From positions 1 through 64,000 of the forward strand of contig NZ_PTIX01000030.1 of NCBI RefSeq assembly GCF_002934265.1: a stretch of 64,000 nucleotides of DNA, written 5' to 3'. Below the pieces are notes generated by a model. It searched no databases. It saw nothing but the letters and a program-made list of their open reading frames with translations, and was not told where the DNA came from. The position numbers and the translations under genes are program-made. Source of the DNA: Actinokineospora auranticolor (GTDB taxonomy: Bacteria; Actinomycetota; Actinomycetes; Mycobacteriales; Pseudonocardiaceae). Shown one piece after another: positions 24,401 to 34,225 of the stretch (positions within the stretch are counted from its first letter, which is position 1; each line of letters begins with the position of its first letter).

Positions 24401-25207
24401 CTACAACACCTTCACCGAGCCGCCGTCGACGGTGAAGTTCGCGCCGGTCGTGCTGCCGGAGCGCGGGGAGCAGAGCAGCAGCACGACGTCGGCGATCTCC
24501 TGTGGATCGATCAGCCGGCCCGTGAGCATCCCCAGCATCCGGGGACCGACCGAGTCGAGGACCTCCTCCCGGTCGGCGCCGACCATGGCGGCGATCCGGT
24601 CGGCCGCGCCGTCGGCGTCGGTCCACCACGGGGTGCGGACACCGGCCGGGGAGACCGTGTTGACCCGGACGCCGCGCGGCGCGAACTCCTCCGACAGCGC
24701 CTTGCCCAGGCTGTTGACCGCGGCCTTGGCGGCGCCGTAGTCCACGTTCACCGGACTGGGCGCGACCGCGAGGGTGGTGGAGACGTTGACGATGGCGCCG
24801 CCGCCCGCGGTGAGCATGCGCGGGATGGCGGCGCGGGCCGCGCGAACGGCGGTCATCAGGTTGAAGTCGAGCATGGCCGCCCAGTCGGCGTCGTCGGCGT
24901 CGAAGAAGGACGCGCGGGGCAACTTCGTGCCGGGCGGCGGTCCGCCCGCGTTGTTGACGAGGACGTCGAGCGCGCCGAACTCCCGCACGGCCGCCTCGAC
25001 GGCCCGCTCGGGGGCGTCGGGGTCGGTGAGGTCGGCCGGGAGGTGGCGCAGGGCCGGGCCTTCCAGGGCGGCCAGGTCGGGGCCCGTGGTCCGGGAGACC
25101 GCCACCACCCGGGCGCCCTCGTCCAGCAGCCCGCGCGTGACCGCCAACCCGATCCCCCGGGACGCCCCGGTCACCACCGCGACGCGCCCGTCAAGTCCGA
25201 GATCCAC
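24401..25207 (-). CDS. short-chain dehydrogenase/reductase
   Basis: The 268-residue product is a classical SDR. The cofactor motif TGASRGIG is near residue 14, NNAGGPPPG near 90, the catalytic Ser in VNVSTTLAV and the YxxxK pair in VDYGAAKAAVNS. The C-terminal TTGANFTVDGGSVKVL is the usual end. Residues ADLTD after the third strand suit either cofactor. The GTG at 25207 follows GGAAGGA at a good distance; the longer in-frame reading has no family similarity. The substrate cannot be predicted. It is divergent from the Crp/Fnr regulator with 186 bases between starts, so regulation by that protein is possible. Confidence 0.85.
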   Translation of the reverse strand: MDLGLDGRVAVVTGASRGIGLAVTRGLLDEGARVVAVSRTTGPDLAALEGPALRHLPADLTDPDAPERAVEAAVREFGALDVLVNNAGGPPPGTKLPRASFFDADDADWAAMLDFNLMTAVRAARAAIPRMLTAGGGAIVNVSTTLAVAPSPVNVDYGAAKAAVNSLGKALSEEFAPRGVRVNTVSPAGVRTPWWTDADGAADRIAAMVGADREEVLDSVGPRMLGMLTGRLIDPQEIADVVLLLCSPRSGSTTGANFTVDGGSVKVL

Positions 25208-25393
25208 TGTGTGTCCTTCCGTTCGGCGAACTCCGCACCCGGAGGAACACCGCCCGGCCGGTTTGGTTGCGGCGTCAATCGCCCGATCCGCTGAACCGAT
25301 CCGGCCTGCGAGGTCGGACCTCCCCAACCTCCCACCCCCGGACCGCCGTCCCCGCTACTGTGGCGGGGTAGTCGAGCGCCGGTCGGAGAATCG

Positions 25394-26095
25394 ATGGAGA
25401 ACTCGGTCAGCCCCGTCGTCGGATCCCTGTACTCGTTCCTCGACGAACGCGACACCCTGCGGCTGCGCGACGCCGGGAGCGAGCGCTCCTACGCGGCCAA
25501 CGAGGTGCTCATGCACGAGGGCGACCCGACCGACCACGTGCACATCCTGCTGGCGGGCTGGGTGCGCGTCTCCACGCTGACCGACGACGGCACCGAGATC
25601 CTGTTCGCCCTGCGCGGCCCCGGCGACGTGATCGGGGAACTGGCCGCCATCCTCGGCATGCCGAGGTCGGTCACCGTGCGCACGATCGAACCGGTCAAGG
25701 TCCTCCAGGTCCGCGGCCCGGTCTTCGTCCGCTGCGTCCGCGAACAACCCGACCTGTCCCTGGCGGTCATCAAGTCCATCGCGACCCGCCTACGCGACGC
25801 CGAAGCCGTCCGCGTCGACATCACCACCATGGACGTGACCCGCCGCCTGGCCCTCTACCTCCTGCGGTTGGCCAGGGACCACGGGACGCCCGGCCCGGAG
25901 GGCATCAGCGTCGAGATGCCGTTGACCCAGTTGGACATCGCCAACCACGTGGGCGCCTCCCTGCGCGCGGTGGCCCGGTCCATGGCGATGCTGCGCGACC
26001 GGGGCATCATCAGCAACGCCCGCAAGCGCTACACCATCGCCAAGCCAGCGGTCCTGCGCTCACTCATCCGCACCGCCCCCACCGAAGCGGACTGA
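25394..26095 (+). CDS. Crp/Fnr-family transcriptional regulator
   Basis: The 233-residue product has an N-terminal cyclic-nucleotide-binding-like beta roll (residues about 15-130; VLMHEGDPTDHVHILLAGWV, then FALRGPGDVIGELAAILG). A dimer helix and a C-terminal winged helix follow (LTQLDIANHVGASLRAVARSM as HTH, about residue 175). The GELA stretch with Arg in the GMPRSVTVRT segment resembles the cAMP phosphate-binding cassette. There is no Fe-S cysteine cluster, so it is not an oxygen sensor of the Fnr type. The effector is unknown. It is divergent from an SDR gene and lies upstream of the kdp operon; a short hairpin (26094-26112) overlaps its stop. Confidence 0.85.
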   Translation: MENSVSPVVGSLYSFLDERDTLRLRDAGSERSYAANEVLMHEGDPTDHVHILLAGWVRVSTLTDDGTEILFALRGPGDVIGELAAILGMPRSVTVRTIEPVKVLQVRGPVFVRCVREQPDLSLAVIKSIATRLRDAEAVRVDITTMDVTRRLALYLLRLARDHGTPGPEGISVEMPLTQLDIANHVGASLRAVARSMAMLRDRGIISNARKRYTIAKPAVLRSLIRTAPTEAD

Positions 26096-26112
26096 TCGGT
26101 CCCGAACCGATC
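26094..26112 (+). terminator. weak hairpin at the end of the Crp/Fnr gene
   Basis: A 7-bp stem, gatcggt with accgatc, has a 5-nt loop and overlaps the stop codon. It is short and may instead be an operator-like palindrome. The remaining 209 bases up to the kdp leader peptide show no gene and no recognisable c-di-AMP (ydaO) riboswitch core. Confidence 0.3.
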
Positions 26113-26321
26113 GCTCAGCCTCTCGACCACACTCCGCTACGCACCGTAACCAATCGCCCATACCGGTAGCGGCGGCGGTCACGCCGACCATCAAGGGCGC
26201 GTCAAAGTCGCAGGTGTGGGTGTCAGGGACGCGTCAGGTGGGGGCTGGGGTCGCCTGGTTGTGGGGCACCCTCTCGTGGACGCGGTCCAAGGTGGACTGC
26301 CGGGTGAGAGGAGCACGCCCC

Positions 26322-26405
26322 ATGGCCGACCTGGCCTACGCGGTGTTGCTGATCGGTGTGTTCCTGTTGTTGGCGCTGTGCGTGCGCGGTTTGGAGAAGT
26401 TGTGA
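26322..26405 (+). CDS. 27-residue membrane peptide heading the kdp operon
   Basis: A 27-residue peptide from the ATG at 26322 consists of one hydrophobic helix (YAVLLIGVFLLLALCV) followed by a basic tail RGLEKL. Its stop overlaps the GTG start of kdpF (GTGA), so it is translationally coupled to the pump operon. It resembles KdpF in size and layout but lacks the KPERF end, so it is a second, distinct single-helix peptide. GAGAGGAG lies 11 bases upstream. I infer a pump-associated small subunit or leader peptide. Such small ORFs are easily missed by gene callers. Confidence 0.6.
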   Translation: MADLAYAVLLIGVFLLLALCVRGLEKL

Positions 26406-26503
26406 GCGGCACCGGTGTGGTGGCCAACGTGGTGGGTGGGGTGCTCGCCTTGTTGTTGCTCGGCTACCTGGTCGTGGCCCTGGTTAAACCGGAGAGGTTT
26501 TGA
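26402..26503 (+). CDS. kdpF: KdpF, small stabilising subunit of the potassium pump
   Basis: The 33-residue product starts at the GTG at 26402 and is a single transmembrane helix (VVGGVLALLLLGYLVVALV) with the family end KPERF. KdpF stabilises the KdpFABC complex in the membrane. Its TGA shares one base with the ATG of kdpA. Together with the upstream peptide gene this makes an unbroken chain of overlapping stops and starts. Confidence 0.9.
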   Translation: MSGTGVVANVVGGVLALLLLGYLVVALVKPERF

Positions 26504-28125
26504 TGTCCGGGACCGTCGCGGGGTTGCTTCAGGTCGCCTTGCTCTTTCTCGCCCTTGGGCTGGTCTACCGGCCTCTCGGTGACTACATGGCGCGTGTCTA
26601 CTCCGATACCCGTCACAACCGGGTCGAGCGGGCCGTGTACCGGCTGGTTCGGGTCGACCCCGATTCCGAGCAGCGCTGGAGCACCTACGCGTTCGGCGTC
26701 CTCGGGTTCTCCTTCGCCGGCATCGCCCTCCTCTACCTGCTGCAACGGATCCAGTCGATCCTGCCGTTCGACTTCGGTCGCGGTGACGTCCAGCCCGGTA
26801 TGGCCTTCAACACCGCGACCAGTTTCGTGACCAACACCAACTGGCAGTCGTACGTGCCGGAAACGGTCATGGGCCACACCGTCCAGCTCGTCGGCTTGAC
26901 GGTGCAGAACTTCGTCTCCGCCGCCACCGGCCTGGCCGTCGCGCTCGCCCTCGTCCGGGGGTTCGTCCGCGCGCGCACCGACCGCCTCGGCAACTTCTGG
27001 GTCGACCTGACCCGGGGCACCGTCCGGATCCTCCTGCCCGTCGCGTTCCTGTTCGCCATCCTCCTGATCGTCACCGGTGTGGTGATGAGCTTCAAGTCCG
27101 GTGTGGACGTCGACGGCTCGACCGTGGCCACCGCGCCCGTCGCGAGCCAAGAGGCCATCAAGGAACTCGGTACCAACGGCGGTGGCGTGCTCAACGCCAA
27201 CTCCGCGCACCCGTTCGAGAACCCCAGCGGGTGGTCGAACCTGGTCGAGATCTTCCTGATCGCGGTGATCCCTGTCTGCCTCACCCGCAGTTTCGGCACC
27301 CTGGTCGGCAACCGCAAGCAGGGTTACGTGCTGCTCGGCGTCATGGGCACCCTCTGGACCGCCATGCTCGCGGTGATCTGGGTCGCCGAGGCCCACGGCC
27401 TGCGTCCGCTGGAGGGCAAGGAACTCCGCTTCGGCATCCCGTCCACCGCGCTGTTCGCCGACGCCACCACCGGCACCTCGACCGGCGCGGTCAACGCCAT
27501 GCACGACAGCTTCACCGGGCTCGGGGGCGGCGGCGCGCTGCTCAACATGCTCTTCGGCGAGATGACACCGGGCGGGGTCGGCACGGGCCTCTACAGCATC
27601 CTGGTCATGGCGGTCATCGCGATGTTCCTCGCCGGGCTCATGGTCGGCCGCACACCGGAGTACCTGGGCAAGAAGCTGGGCAGGCGCGAGGTCACCTGCG
27701 CGGCGATCTCGATCCTGGCGATGCCCGCCGTGGTGCTGATCGGCGCGGGCATCACCGCCGTGCTGCCGGGCACCCCTGGCGCGCTGAACAACCCGGGAGC
27801 GCACGGGTTATCGGAAATCCTCTACGCCTTCGCGTCCGCCTCGAACAACAACGGCAGCGCGTTCGCGGGCATCACGGTCGCCAGCGACTGGTTCCAGGCT
27901 TCGCTCGGGGTGTGCATGCTGCTCGGCCGGTTCGTGCCCATCGTCGCGGCGCTGTGCCTGGCGGGCGCGCTCGCCGAGCAGCGCAAGGTGCCCGTCACCG
28001 CGGGTACGTTGCCCACCACGGGTCCACTGTTCGCGAGCCTGCTCGGCGGCAGCGTCGTGCTGGTCGCCGCCCTCACCTTCGTCCCCGCCCTCGCCCTCGG
28101 TCCCATCGCGGAGGCCCTCCAGTGA
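26503..28125 (+). CDS. kdpA: KdpA, potassium-binding channel-like subunit
   Basis: The 540-residue membrane protein is the K+-selective subunit of the high-affinity KdpFABC P-type ATPase. Selectivity-loop motifs of the four repeats are visible: [13 protein letters not shown] (about residue 110), [21 protein letters not shown] (about 223), the loop near GGGGALLNM, and [13 protein letters not shown] (about 447). The length is close to the roughly 557 residues of E. coli KdpA. The ATG overlaps the kdpF stop by one base and the TGA lies within the kdpB GTG (GTGA), so expression is tightly coupled. Confidence 0.95.
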   Translation: MSGTVAGLLQVALLFLALGLVYRPLGDYMARVYSDTRHNRVERAVYRLVRVDPDSEQRWSTYAFGVLGFSFAGIALLYLLQRIQSILPFDFGRGDVQPGMAFNTATSFVTNTNWQSYVPETVMGHTVQLVGLTVQNFVSAATGLAVALALVRGFVRARTDRLGNFWVDLTRGTVRILLPVAFLFAILLIVTGVVMSFKSGVDVDGSTVATAPVASQEAIKELGTNGGGVLNANSAHPFENPSGWSNLVEIFLIAVIPVCLTRSFGTLVGNRKQGYVLLGVMGTLWTAMLAVIWVAEAHGLRPLEGKELRFGIPSTALFADATTGTSTGAVNAMHDSFTGLGGGGALLNMLFGEMTPGGVGTGLYSILVMAVIAMFLAGLMVGRTPEYLGKKLGRREVTCAAISILAMPAVVLIGAGITAVLPGTPGALNNPGAHGLSEILYAFASASNNNGSAFAGITVASDWFQASLGVCMLLGRFVPIVAALCLAGALAEQRKVPVTAGTLPTTGPLFASLLGGSVVLVAALTFVPALALGPIAEALQ

Positions 28126-30170
28126 CCACCATGACCCGATCCAGCGAACCCCAGGCGGAGAACCAACAGGTCGCGGCGGGGGTGTTCGCCCCGCGCCAGT
28201 TGCTCGACTCCGTCCCGGACGCGCTGCGCAAACTCCACCCCCGCCACCAGGTCCGCAACCCGGTGATGTTCGTGGTGTGGGTCGGTTCTGTGCTGGTGAC
28301 GGTGTTCGCCGTCGCGGAGCCGTCCGTGTTCACCGTCGCGGTCGCCGTGTGGCTGTGGTTCACCGTGCTGTTCGCCAACCTCGCCGAGGCCGTCGCGGAA
28401 GGACGCGGCAAGGCGCAGGCGGAATCGTTGCGCCGCACCAAGAAGGACGCCGTCGCACGCCGTATTCGCGAGGACGGAACCGAGGAACTCGTGCCCGGCG
28501 CGGACTTGCGTGTCGACGACCTGGTCGTGGTCGAGGCGGGCGAGGTCATCCCCGGCGACGGTGACGTGGTCGCGGGCATCGCCACCGTCGACGAGTCCGC
28601 GATCACCGGCGAGTCCGCCCCCGTCATCCGCGAGTCCGGCGGCGACCGCTCGGCCGTCACCGGCGGCACCACCGTGCTTTCCGACCGGGTCGAGGTGCGG
28701 ATCACCGCAAAGCCCGGCGAGACCTTTGTGGACCGTATGATCGCCTTGGTCGAGGGTGCCCAGCGACAGAAGACGCCGAACGAGATCGCGTTGACCATCC
28801 TGCTTTCCACGCTCACGATCGTCTTCCTGCTCGCGGTCGTCGCGTTGCAGCCGTTCGCGGTCTACTCCGGCGGCGAGCAGTCGGTGGTCGTGCTGACCGC
28901 GCTGCTGGTCTGCCTGATCCCGACCACCATCGGCGCGCTCCTCTCGGCGATCGGCATCGCGGGCATGGACCGCCTGGTGCAGCGCAACGTGCTGGCCACC
29001 TCCGGCCGCGCGGTCGAGGCCGCGGGCGACGTCAACACCCTCCTGCTGGACAAGACCGGCACCATCACCTGGGGGAACCGCCGGGCCACCGGGTTCATCC
29101 CGGTCGGCGGCACCTCGATGGACGCCCTGGTCGACGCCGCGCGGCTGTCCAGCCTCGCCGACGGCACGCCCGAGGGCCGCAGCATCGTCGAGCTGTGCGT
29201 CACCGGGTACGGCCGCGCCGCCGAGGCCACCGACCACGAGAAGACCGGCGAGGCGGTCCCGTTCACCGCGCAGACCCGGATGAGCGGCATCGACCTCGGC
29301 GGCCGCGAAGTCCGCAAGGGCGCCGCCTCCGGGTTCGTCCTCACCGAGCAGACCCGCGAGATCGTCGACGAGATCAGCGCGGACGGCGGCACCCCGCTCG
29401 TGGTCGCGGAAAGCACCGGCGGCGACCACACCGTCCTCGGTGTCATCCGACTGTCCGATGTGGTCAAGCCTGGTATGAAGGAACGCTTCGCCGAACTGCG
29501 CGCCATGGGCATCCGCACGGTCATGGTCACCGGCGACAACCCGTTGACCGCCAAGGCGATCGCCGCCGAGGCGGGGGTCGACGACCACCTCGCCGAGGCC
29601 AAGCCCGAGGACAAGCTCGCTCTGATCCGGCACGAGCAGGAGGGCGGCAGGCTGGTCGCGATGACCGGCGACGGCACGAACGACGCCCCCGCGCTGGCCC
29701 AGTCCGACGTCGGCGTGGCGATGAACACCGGCACCTCCGCCGCCAAGGAGGCCGGGAACATGGTCGACCTGGACTCCGACCCGACGAAGCTGATCGAGAT
29801 CGTCCGGATCGGCAAGCAGCTGCTGATCACCCGGGGCGCGCTGACCACCTTCAGCGTGGCCAACGACCTGGCCAAGTACTTCGCGATCCTGCCCGCGATG
29901 TTCGCCGCGATCCACCCGCAGTTGGGCGGGCTCAACGTCATGGGCCTGCACTCGCCGAACTCGGCGATCCTGTCCGCGGTGGTCTTCAACGCGCTGATCA
30001 TCGTCGTGCTGATCCCGCTCGCCCTGCGCGGCGTGCGGTACCGGCCGTCGAGCGCGTCGGCGCTGCTGCGGCGCAACCTGCTGGTCTACGGCGTCGGCGG
30101 GGTCGTCACGCCGTTCGCCGGGATCTGGCTGATCGACCTGTTGGTGCGGCTCATCCCCGGAATCGGGTGA
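28122..30170 (+). CDS. kdpB: KdpB, catalytic P-type ATPase subunit
   Basis: The 682-residue product is the ATP-hydrolysing subunit. The phosphorylation motif [10 protein letters not shown] is near residue 308, the actuator motif ITGESAPV near 160, the nucleotide-binding FTAQTRMSG near 380, and the hinge motif [20 protein letters not shown] near 515. The GTG at 28122 overlaps the kdpA stop; an ATG at 28131 is an alternative start. The N-terminal extension of about 30 residues before the first conserved segment ([16 protein letters not shown]) is normal. All catalytic residues are present, so the pump should be active. Confidence 0.95.
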   Translation: MTTMTRSSEPQAENQQVAAGVFAPRQLLDSVPDALRKLHPRHQVRNPVMFVVWVGSVLVTVFAVAEPSVFTVAVAVWLWFTVLFANLAEAVAEGRGKAQAESLRRTKKDAVARRIREDGTEELVPGADLRVDDLVVVEAGEVIPGDGDVVAGIATVDESAITGESAPVIRESGGDRSAVTGGTTVLSDRVEVRITAKPGETFVDRMIALVEGAQRQKTPNEIALTILLSTLTIVFLLAVVALQPFAVYSGGEQSVVVLTALLVCLIPTTIGALLSAIGIAGMDRLVQRNVLATSGRAVEAAGDVNTLLLDKTGTITWGNRRATGFIPVGGTSMDALVDAARLSSLADGTPEGRSIVELCVTGYGRAAEATDHEKTGEAVPFTAQTRMSGIDLGGREVRKGAASGFVLTEQTREIVDEISADGGTPLVVAESTGGDHTVLGVIRLSDVVKPGMKERFAELRAMGIRTVMVTGDNPLTAKAIAAEAGVDDHLAEAKPEDKLALIRHEQEGGRLVAMTGDGTNDAPALAQSDVGVAMNTGTSAAKEAGNMVDLDSDPTKLIEIVRIGKQLLITRGALTTFSVANDLAKYFAILPAMFAAIHPQLGGLNVMGLHSPNSAILSAVVFNALIIVVLIPLALRGVRYRPSSASALLRRNLLVYGVGGVVTPFAGIWLIDLLVRLIPGIG

Positions 30171-30173
30171 GGA

Positions 30174-30719
30174 ATGATGAAGAACCTGCTCAAGCAAACC
30201 GGCGCCGGGCTGCGCGTGCTGCTCGTCCTGACCGTCATCATCGGCGTGCTCTACCCGACCGCGGTCTGGGCCGTGTCCCGGCTGCCCGGCCTGCGCGCGA
30301 ACGCCGAGGCCGTGGACACCACCCTGGTGGCGGTGCCCCGCGACGGCGACCGGTGGTTCCAGCCGCGCCCGTCGGCGGCGACCCTGCCCGCGTCGGGCGG
30401 GTCGAACAAGTCCGAGGTCAACGCCGACTACGACACCGTGGTCGCCGAGCGCCGGGCCGCCGTGGCCCAGCGCGAGGGCGTCAGCCCGGACCGGGTACCG
30501 CAGGACGCGGTCACCGCGTCGGCCTCGGGGCTCGACCCGCACATCAGCGACGCGTACGCGCAGCTCCAGGTGCCCCGGGTCGCGCGCGCCAACGGCCTGT
30601 CCGAGAACGCCGTGCGCGCGCTCGTCGCCGAGCACACCGAGGGTCGCGGCCTGGGCATCCTCGGTGACCCGGGCGTCAACGTCACCGCGCTCAACCGCGT
30701 GCTCGATGCCGCCAGGTGA
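30174..30719 (+). CDS. kdpC: KdpC, chaperone-like subunit of the potassium pump
   Basis: The 181-residue product has one N-terminal membrane helix (VLLVLTVIIGVLYPTAVWAV) and the family's extracytoplasmic domain. The motifs RWFQPRPSAATLPASGGSN, VTASASGLDPHISDAYAQLQ and VNVTALNRVLD are visible. KdpC raises the ATP affinity of KdpB. The gene begins three bases after the kdpB stop (GAGGA in the gap) and its end overlaps the likely kdpD start by 14 bases. Confidence 0.95.
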   Translation: MMKNLLKQTGAGLRVLLVLTVIIGVLYPTAVWAVSRLPGLRANAEAVDTTLVAVPRDGDRWFQPRPSAATLPASGGSNKSEVNADYDTVVAERRAAVAQREGVSPDRVPQDAVTASASGLDPHISDAYAQLQVPRVARANGLSENAVRALVAEHTEGRGLGILGDPGVNVTALNRVLDAAR

Positions 30720-33324
30720 GCGGACCCCGGAGCCGGACGCGCACACTGACCGGGTGGACGGCAAGCGCAGACGCGGAGAACTGCGGATCTACCTGGGGGC
30801 CGCGCCCGGTGTCGGCAAGACCTTCGCCATGCTGGGCGAGGCCCACCGGCGCCGGGAACGCGGCACGGACGTGGTCGTCGGCCTGGTCGAGACGCACGGC
30901 CGGGAGAAGACCGCGCGGCTGCTCGACGGCCTCGACGTGCTGCCCCGGCACGCGATCGACCACCGGGGCGTCGCGGTCGAGGAGCTGGACGTCGACGCGC
31001 TGCTCGCCCGCGCGCCCGAGGTCGCGGTCGTCGACGAGCTCGCGCACACCAACGCCCCCGGCTCCCGCAACGCCAAGCGCTGGCAGGACGTCGAGGAGCT
31101 GCTGGACGCGGGCGTCGACGTGCTGTCCACGGTCAACGTCCAGCACCTGGAGTCGCTCAACGACGTCGTGCAGCGGATCACCGGGGTGGCGCAGCGGGAG
31201 ACCGTGCCGGACGAGGTGGTGCGCCGCGCCGAGCAGGTCGAGCTGGTCGACCTGACCCCGGAGGCGCTGCGCCGCAGGCTCGCGCACGGCAACGTCTACG
31301 CCGCGCACAAGATCGACGCGGCCCTGGCCAACTACTTCCGCGTCGGCAACCTCACCGCGCTGCGCGAGCTGGCCCTGCTGTGGGTGGCCGACCAGGTCGA
31401 CGTCGCGTTGCAGCGCTACCGCAGCGAGCAGCGCATCACCGACACCTGGGAGGCCCGCGAGCGGGTGGTCGCCGCGATCACCGGCGGCCGGGAGAGCGAG
31501 GCGCTGATCCGCAGGGCGCGGCGCATCGCGGTCCGCGCGGGCGGCGAGCTGGTGGTGGTGCACGTGCTTCGCGGCGACGGCCTCGCGGGCGTCGCCCCCG
31601 ACCTGCTGACCCGGTTCCGCGGCACCGCCGAGGACTTGGGTGCCACGTTCCACACCGTGGTCGGCGACGACGTGCCGACGGCCCTGCTGGAGTTCGCCCG
31701 GGGCGTCAACGCGACCCAGCTGGTGCTGGGCACGTCCCGCCGCTCACGACTGGCCCGGGTGTTCGACGAGGGCATCGGGGCGGCGGTGGTGCGCGCGTCC
31801 GGTCCGATCGACGTGCACATGGTCACCCACGACGGGGCCCGGCGGCGGGGGCGCTGGTCGGGGGCCCGGGAGGCGCTGTCGCCGTCGCGGCTGCGGTGGG
31901 GGTGGCTGCTGTCGGTGCTGCTGCCCGCCGCGGTGACGGGCTTCGGCACGCTGGCCGGGCGGGACCTGAGCTTCTCCACCGACCTGATCGGCTTCTTCCT
32001 GGCCACCGTGCTGGTGGCGCTGGTCGGCGGGCTGGGGCCGGCGCTGGCGGCGGCGTTCCTGGGTGCCGGGCTGCTGAACTACTTCTTCACCCCGCCGCTC
32101 TACAGCCTCACCGTGGCCACCCCGGAGAACCTGGTCACCCTGGTGGCGATGGTGGTCACGGCGGTGCTGGTGGCGCTGGTCGTCGACCGCGCGGCCCGGC
32201 TGGCCGAGCAGGCCGCGCGGGCGCGCACGGAGGCGGCGCTGCTCGCGTCGTACTCGCGCACGGTCCTGACCCACCCGACACCGGTCACCCGGCTGCTGGA
32301 GAAGGTGCGCGAGAACTTCGGCCTCGACTCGGTGGCGCTCCTCGAACGCGAGGACGGCCGCTGGCTCCGGGTGGCCTGCGTCGGGTCGCCGCCGTGCGAC
32401 CGGCCGGAACAGGCCGATGTGGACGTACCGGTGACCGCCGACGTGCACCTGGCACTGCGCGGCCGAACCCTGCCCGCGGGCGACCAGCGGGCCCTGGAAG
32501 CGGCGGCGGGCCAAGCGGTACTGGCGCTGCGGCAACAACGAGCGGCCGCCGAGGCCGCGGAAGCCCGGCGCCACGCGGAGACCACCGAGCTGCGCACGGC
32601 CCTGCTCTCCGCCATCGGCCACGACCTGCGCACCCCGCTGACCTCCATCAAGGCGGCCATCGGCAGCCTGCGCGACCCATCCCTACCACTGTCCGAAGAG
32701 GACAACCGGGAACTGCTGGAAACGGTCGAGGTCTCCGCCGACCGCCTCACCGGCCTGATCGACAACCTGCTCGACTCCTCCCGCCTGGCCGCGGGCGCGG
32801 TGGTCCCCCGAACCCGCCCGGTCACCTACGACGAAGCCGTGTCCCGCGCACTGGCGGGCATCGACGAACGCCACCTCGTCGCGGTGGACGTGCCGGAAGA
32901 CCTACCCGCCGTATGCGCCGACCCGGGTCTGCTGGAACGCGTGGTCGCCAACCTCGTCGACAACGCCCTAAGACACGGAAGACCGCACCCCCGCCGCCAC
33001 GTCGACGTGGACGGCGACGGTGCCATCGGCGCCGACGAACCGGAGATCGCGATCCGCGCCAGCGCCCACCGCGACCACGTGGAACTGCGGGTCGTCGACC
33101 ACGGGCCCGGACTGCCGAAGAACATGACGGAGGCGGTTTTCGCCCCGTTCCAGCGTCTGGGAGACCGGGAAGGCACCCCCGGGGTGGGCCTCGGGCTCAG
33201 CGTGGCGAAGGGGTTCACGGAGGCGATGGACGGCACGGTCACCGCGGAGGACACCCCCGGCGGCGGCCTGACCCTGGTGATCTCCCTGCCGCTCGCGGTG
33301 CCGGACCGGTCCGAACAGCCGTAA
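30706..33324 (+). CDS. kdpD: KdpD, osmosensitive K+ sensor histidine kinase
   Basis: The 872-residue kinase starts at the ATG at 30706 inside kdpC; a GTG at 30754 is the alternative. The N-terminal KdpD domain has Walker A YLGAAPGVGKTFAML and Walker B-like VAVVDELAHTNAPGSRN. A universal-stress-protein domain follows (VLGTSRRSRLARVF, about residue 350). Four membrane helices lie at about 410-505, then a GAF-like region. The HisKA box AIGHDLRTPLTSIKAAIGSL and the HATPase boxes LVDNALRHG, DHGPGLP and VGLGLSVAKG complete it. All catalytic parts are intact. KdpD phosphorylates KdpE to switch on kdpFABC, but no kdpE lies downstream; the next gene is on the other strand. Confidence 0.93.
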   Translation: MPPGERTPEPDAHTDRVDGKRRRGELRIYLGAAPGVGKTFAMLGEAHRRRERGTDVVVGLVETHGREKTARLLDGLDVLPRHAIDHRGVAVEELDVDALLARAPEVAVVDELAHTNAPGSRNAKRWQDVEELLDAGVDVLSTVNVQHLESLNDVVQRITGVAQRETVPDEVVRRAEQVELVDLTPEALRRRLAHGNVYAAHKIDAALANYFRVGNLTALRELALLWVADQVDVALQRYRSEQRITDTWEARERVVAAITGGRESEALIRRARRIAVRAGGELVVVHVLRGDGLAGVAPDLLTRFRGTAEDLGATFHTVVGDDVPTALLEFARGVNATQLVLGTSRRSRLARVFDEGIGAAVVRASGPIDVHMVTHDGARRRGRWSGAREALSPSRLRWGWLLSVLLPAAVTGFGTLAGRDLSFSTDLIGFFLATVLVALVGGLGPALAAAFLGAGLLNYFFTPPLYSLTVATPENLVTLVAMVVTAVLVALVVDRAARLAEQAARARTEAALLASYSRTVLTHPTPVTRLLEKVRENFGLDSVALLEREDGRWLRVACVGSPPCDRPEQADVDVPVTADVHLALRGRTLPAGDQRALEAAAGQAVLALRQQRAAAEAAEARRHAETTELRTALLSAIGHDLRTPLTSIKAAIGSLRDPSLPLSEEDNRELLETVEVSADRLTGLIDNLLDSSRLAAGAVVPRTRPVTYDEAVSRALAGIDERHLVAVDVPEDLPAVCADPGLLERVVANLVDNALRHGRPHPRRHVDVDGDGAIGADEPEIAIRASAHRDHVELRVVDHGPGLPKNMTEAVFAPFQRLGDREGTPGVGLGLSVAKGFTEAMDGTVTAEDTPGGGLTLVISLPLAVPDRSEQP

Positions 33325-33346
33325 CCAGCCCGGCTGCGCTTCGCCG

Positions 33347-34225
33347 CTAGCGATCACCCGGAGCCCGCGCATCGTGGAAGTCGGGGTCCGTGCGGTCACG
33401 GTGCCGGTGGGCCAGGTTGCTGATGAAGCCGAGGGACTCATCGGGGGGCAGAGCGTGCTCGAAGAGTCTGGCGATGGCTCGCTTCTGGGGGCGGAGGTGG
33501 TCCGGCAGGTGTGCCCACACCGGGGATGGGTGGCAGTCGGTGATGGCGGTGTGCAGATCGCGGCTGTGCAGCAAGGTCGAGGTTTGGGTGGGCGGGCAGG
33601 TGTCGCCGCTGTCGCGGATCGCCCGGACGACGATGGTGGGGTGGGCGGCCATCGCGATCAGGTGTCCGAGTTGGGCGAGGGCCGCGCGGGGGCTTCCGAA
33701 GGTCTGCCGCAAGGCAGTCGCGCCGATGAAGGCGGTCACCTTCGCCGGTCGGTCCGCGCCGACCAGGTTCTGCTGCCGGGCGACGATCGAGGCGACCTGA
33801 TCCGCGATCCCGTCCTCCGCGACACCCTGGGAGCGGACAACCGCGGCCGTTGTGTCCGGGGTGCGGAGGAGTTCGGGGATGGTCAGCGGGGACACCAGGG
33901 TGATCTCCTCGGCGTCTCGCTCGAACTCCCCGTAGGCCACCAACTGCCGCTCGCGCTCGACAGGCGTGCCCGCGACCCAGAACGGCGCCTCGATGTCGCG
34001 CGTCAGCGACATGATTCCCTTGAGCACCGGCCCCCGCACAGCCAGCGCGCCCAGGATGTGCCCCACGACCTCGGGAGCGGGCACCCGGTCCCCGGTCTCC
34101 CAACGGGACAGCACCGAGATGTCACAGCCGACCTTGTGCGCGCACTCCCTCAACGAGTAGCGGCGGTCCTTGCGCGCCACCCGCAGGGCATTCCCCAGTG
34201 CGACAGCCTTTGGCGTCTTGGTCAC
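33347..34225 (-). CDS. XRE-family regulator with DUF5753 (Scr1-like) domain
   Basis: The 292-residue product starts at the GTG at 34225, seven bases after GGAG; an ATG at 34240 would add five residues. Residues about 10-70 are a Cro/C1 HTH (LGNALRVARKDRRYSLRECA, CDISVLSRWETGDRVP). The rest is the DUF5753 domain common in Streptomyces-type regulators (EAPFWVAGTPVERERQLVAY, LLRTPDTTAAVVRSQG, ARQQNL, MAAHPTIVVRAI). Members are usually encoded next to a small DUF397 protein. None is present here, so the protein either acts alone or has a distant partner. It converges on kdpD with 22 bases between stops. Confidence 0.85.
   Translation of the reverse strand: MTKTPKAVALGNALRVARKDRRYSLRECAHKVGCDISVLSRWETGDRVPAPEVVGHILGALAVRGPVLKGIMSLTRDIEAPFWVAGTPVERERQLVAYGEFERDAEEITLVSPLTIPELLRTPDTTAAVVRSQGVAEDGIADQVASIVARQQNLVGADRPAKVTAFIGATALRQTFGSPRAALAQLGHLIAMAAHPTIVVRAIRDSGDTCPPTQTSTLLHSRDLHTAITDCHPSPVWAHLPDHLRPQKRAIARLFEHALPPDESLGFISNLAHRHRDRTDPDFHDARAPGDR

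Noticed and set aside
26113..26321. c-di-AMP (ydaO) riboswitch before the kdp operon
   Set aside because: The leader shows only GTCA/GGTG-rich repeats and none of the conserved ydaO core that I would expect; without a covariance search it cannot be supported.
27822..30764. Minus-strand open frame of 980 codons opposite kdpB
   Set aside because: Low-complexity Asp/Arg/His-rich shadow; kdpB on the plus strand carries every P-type ATPase motif.
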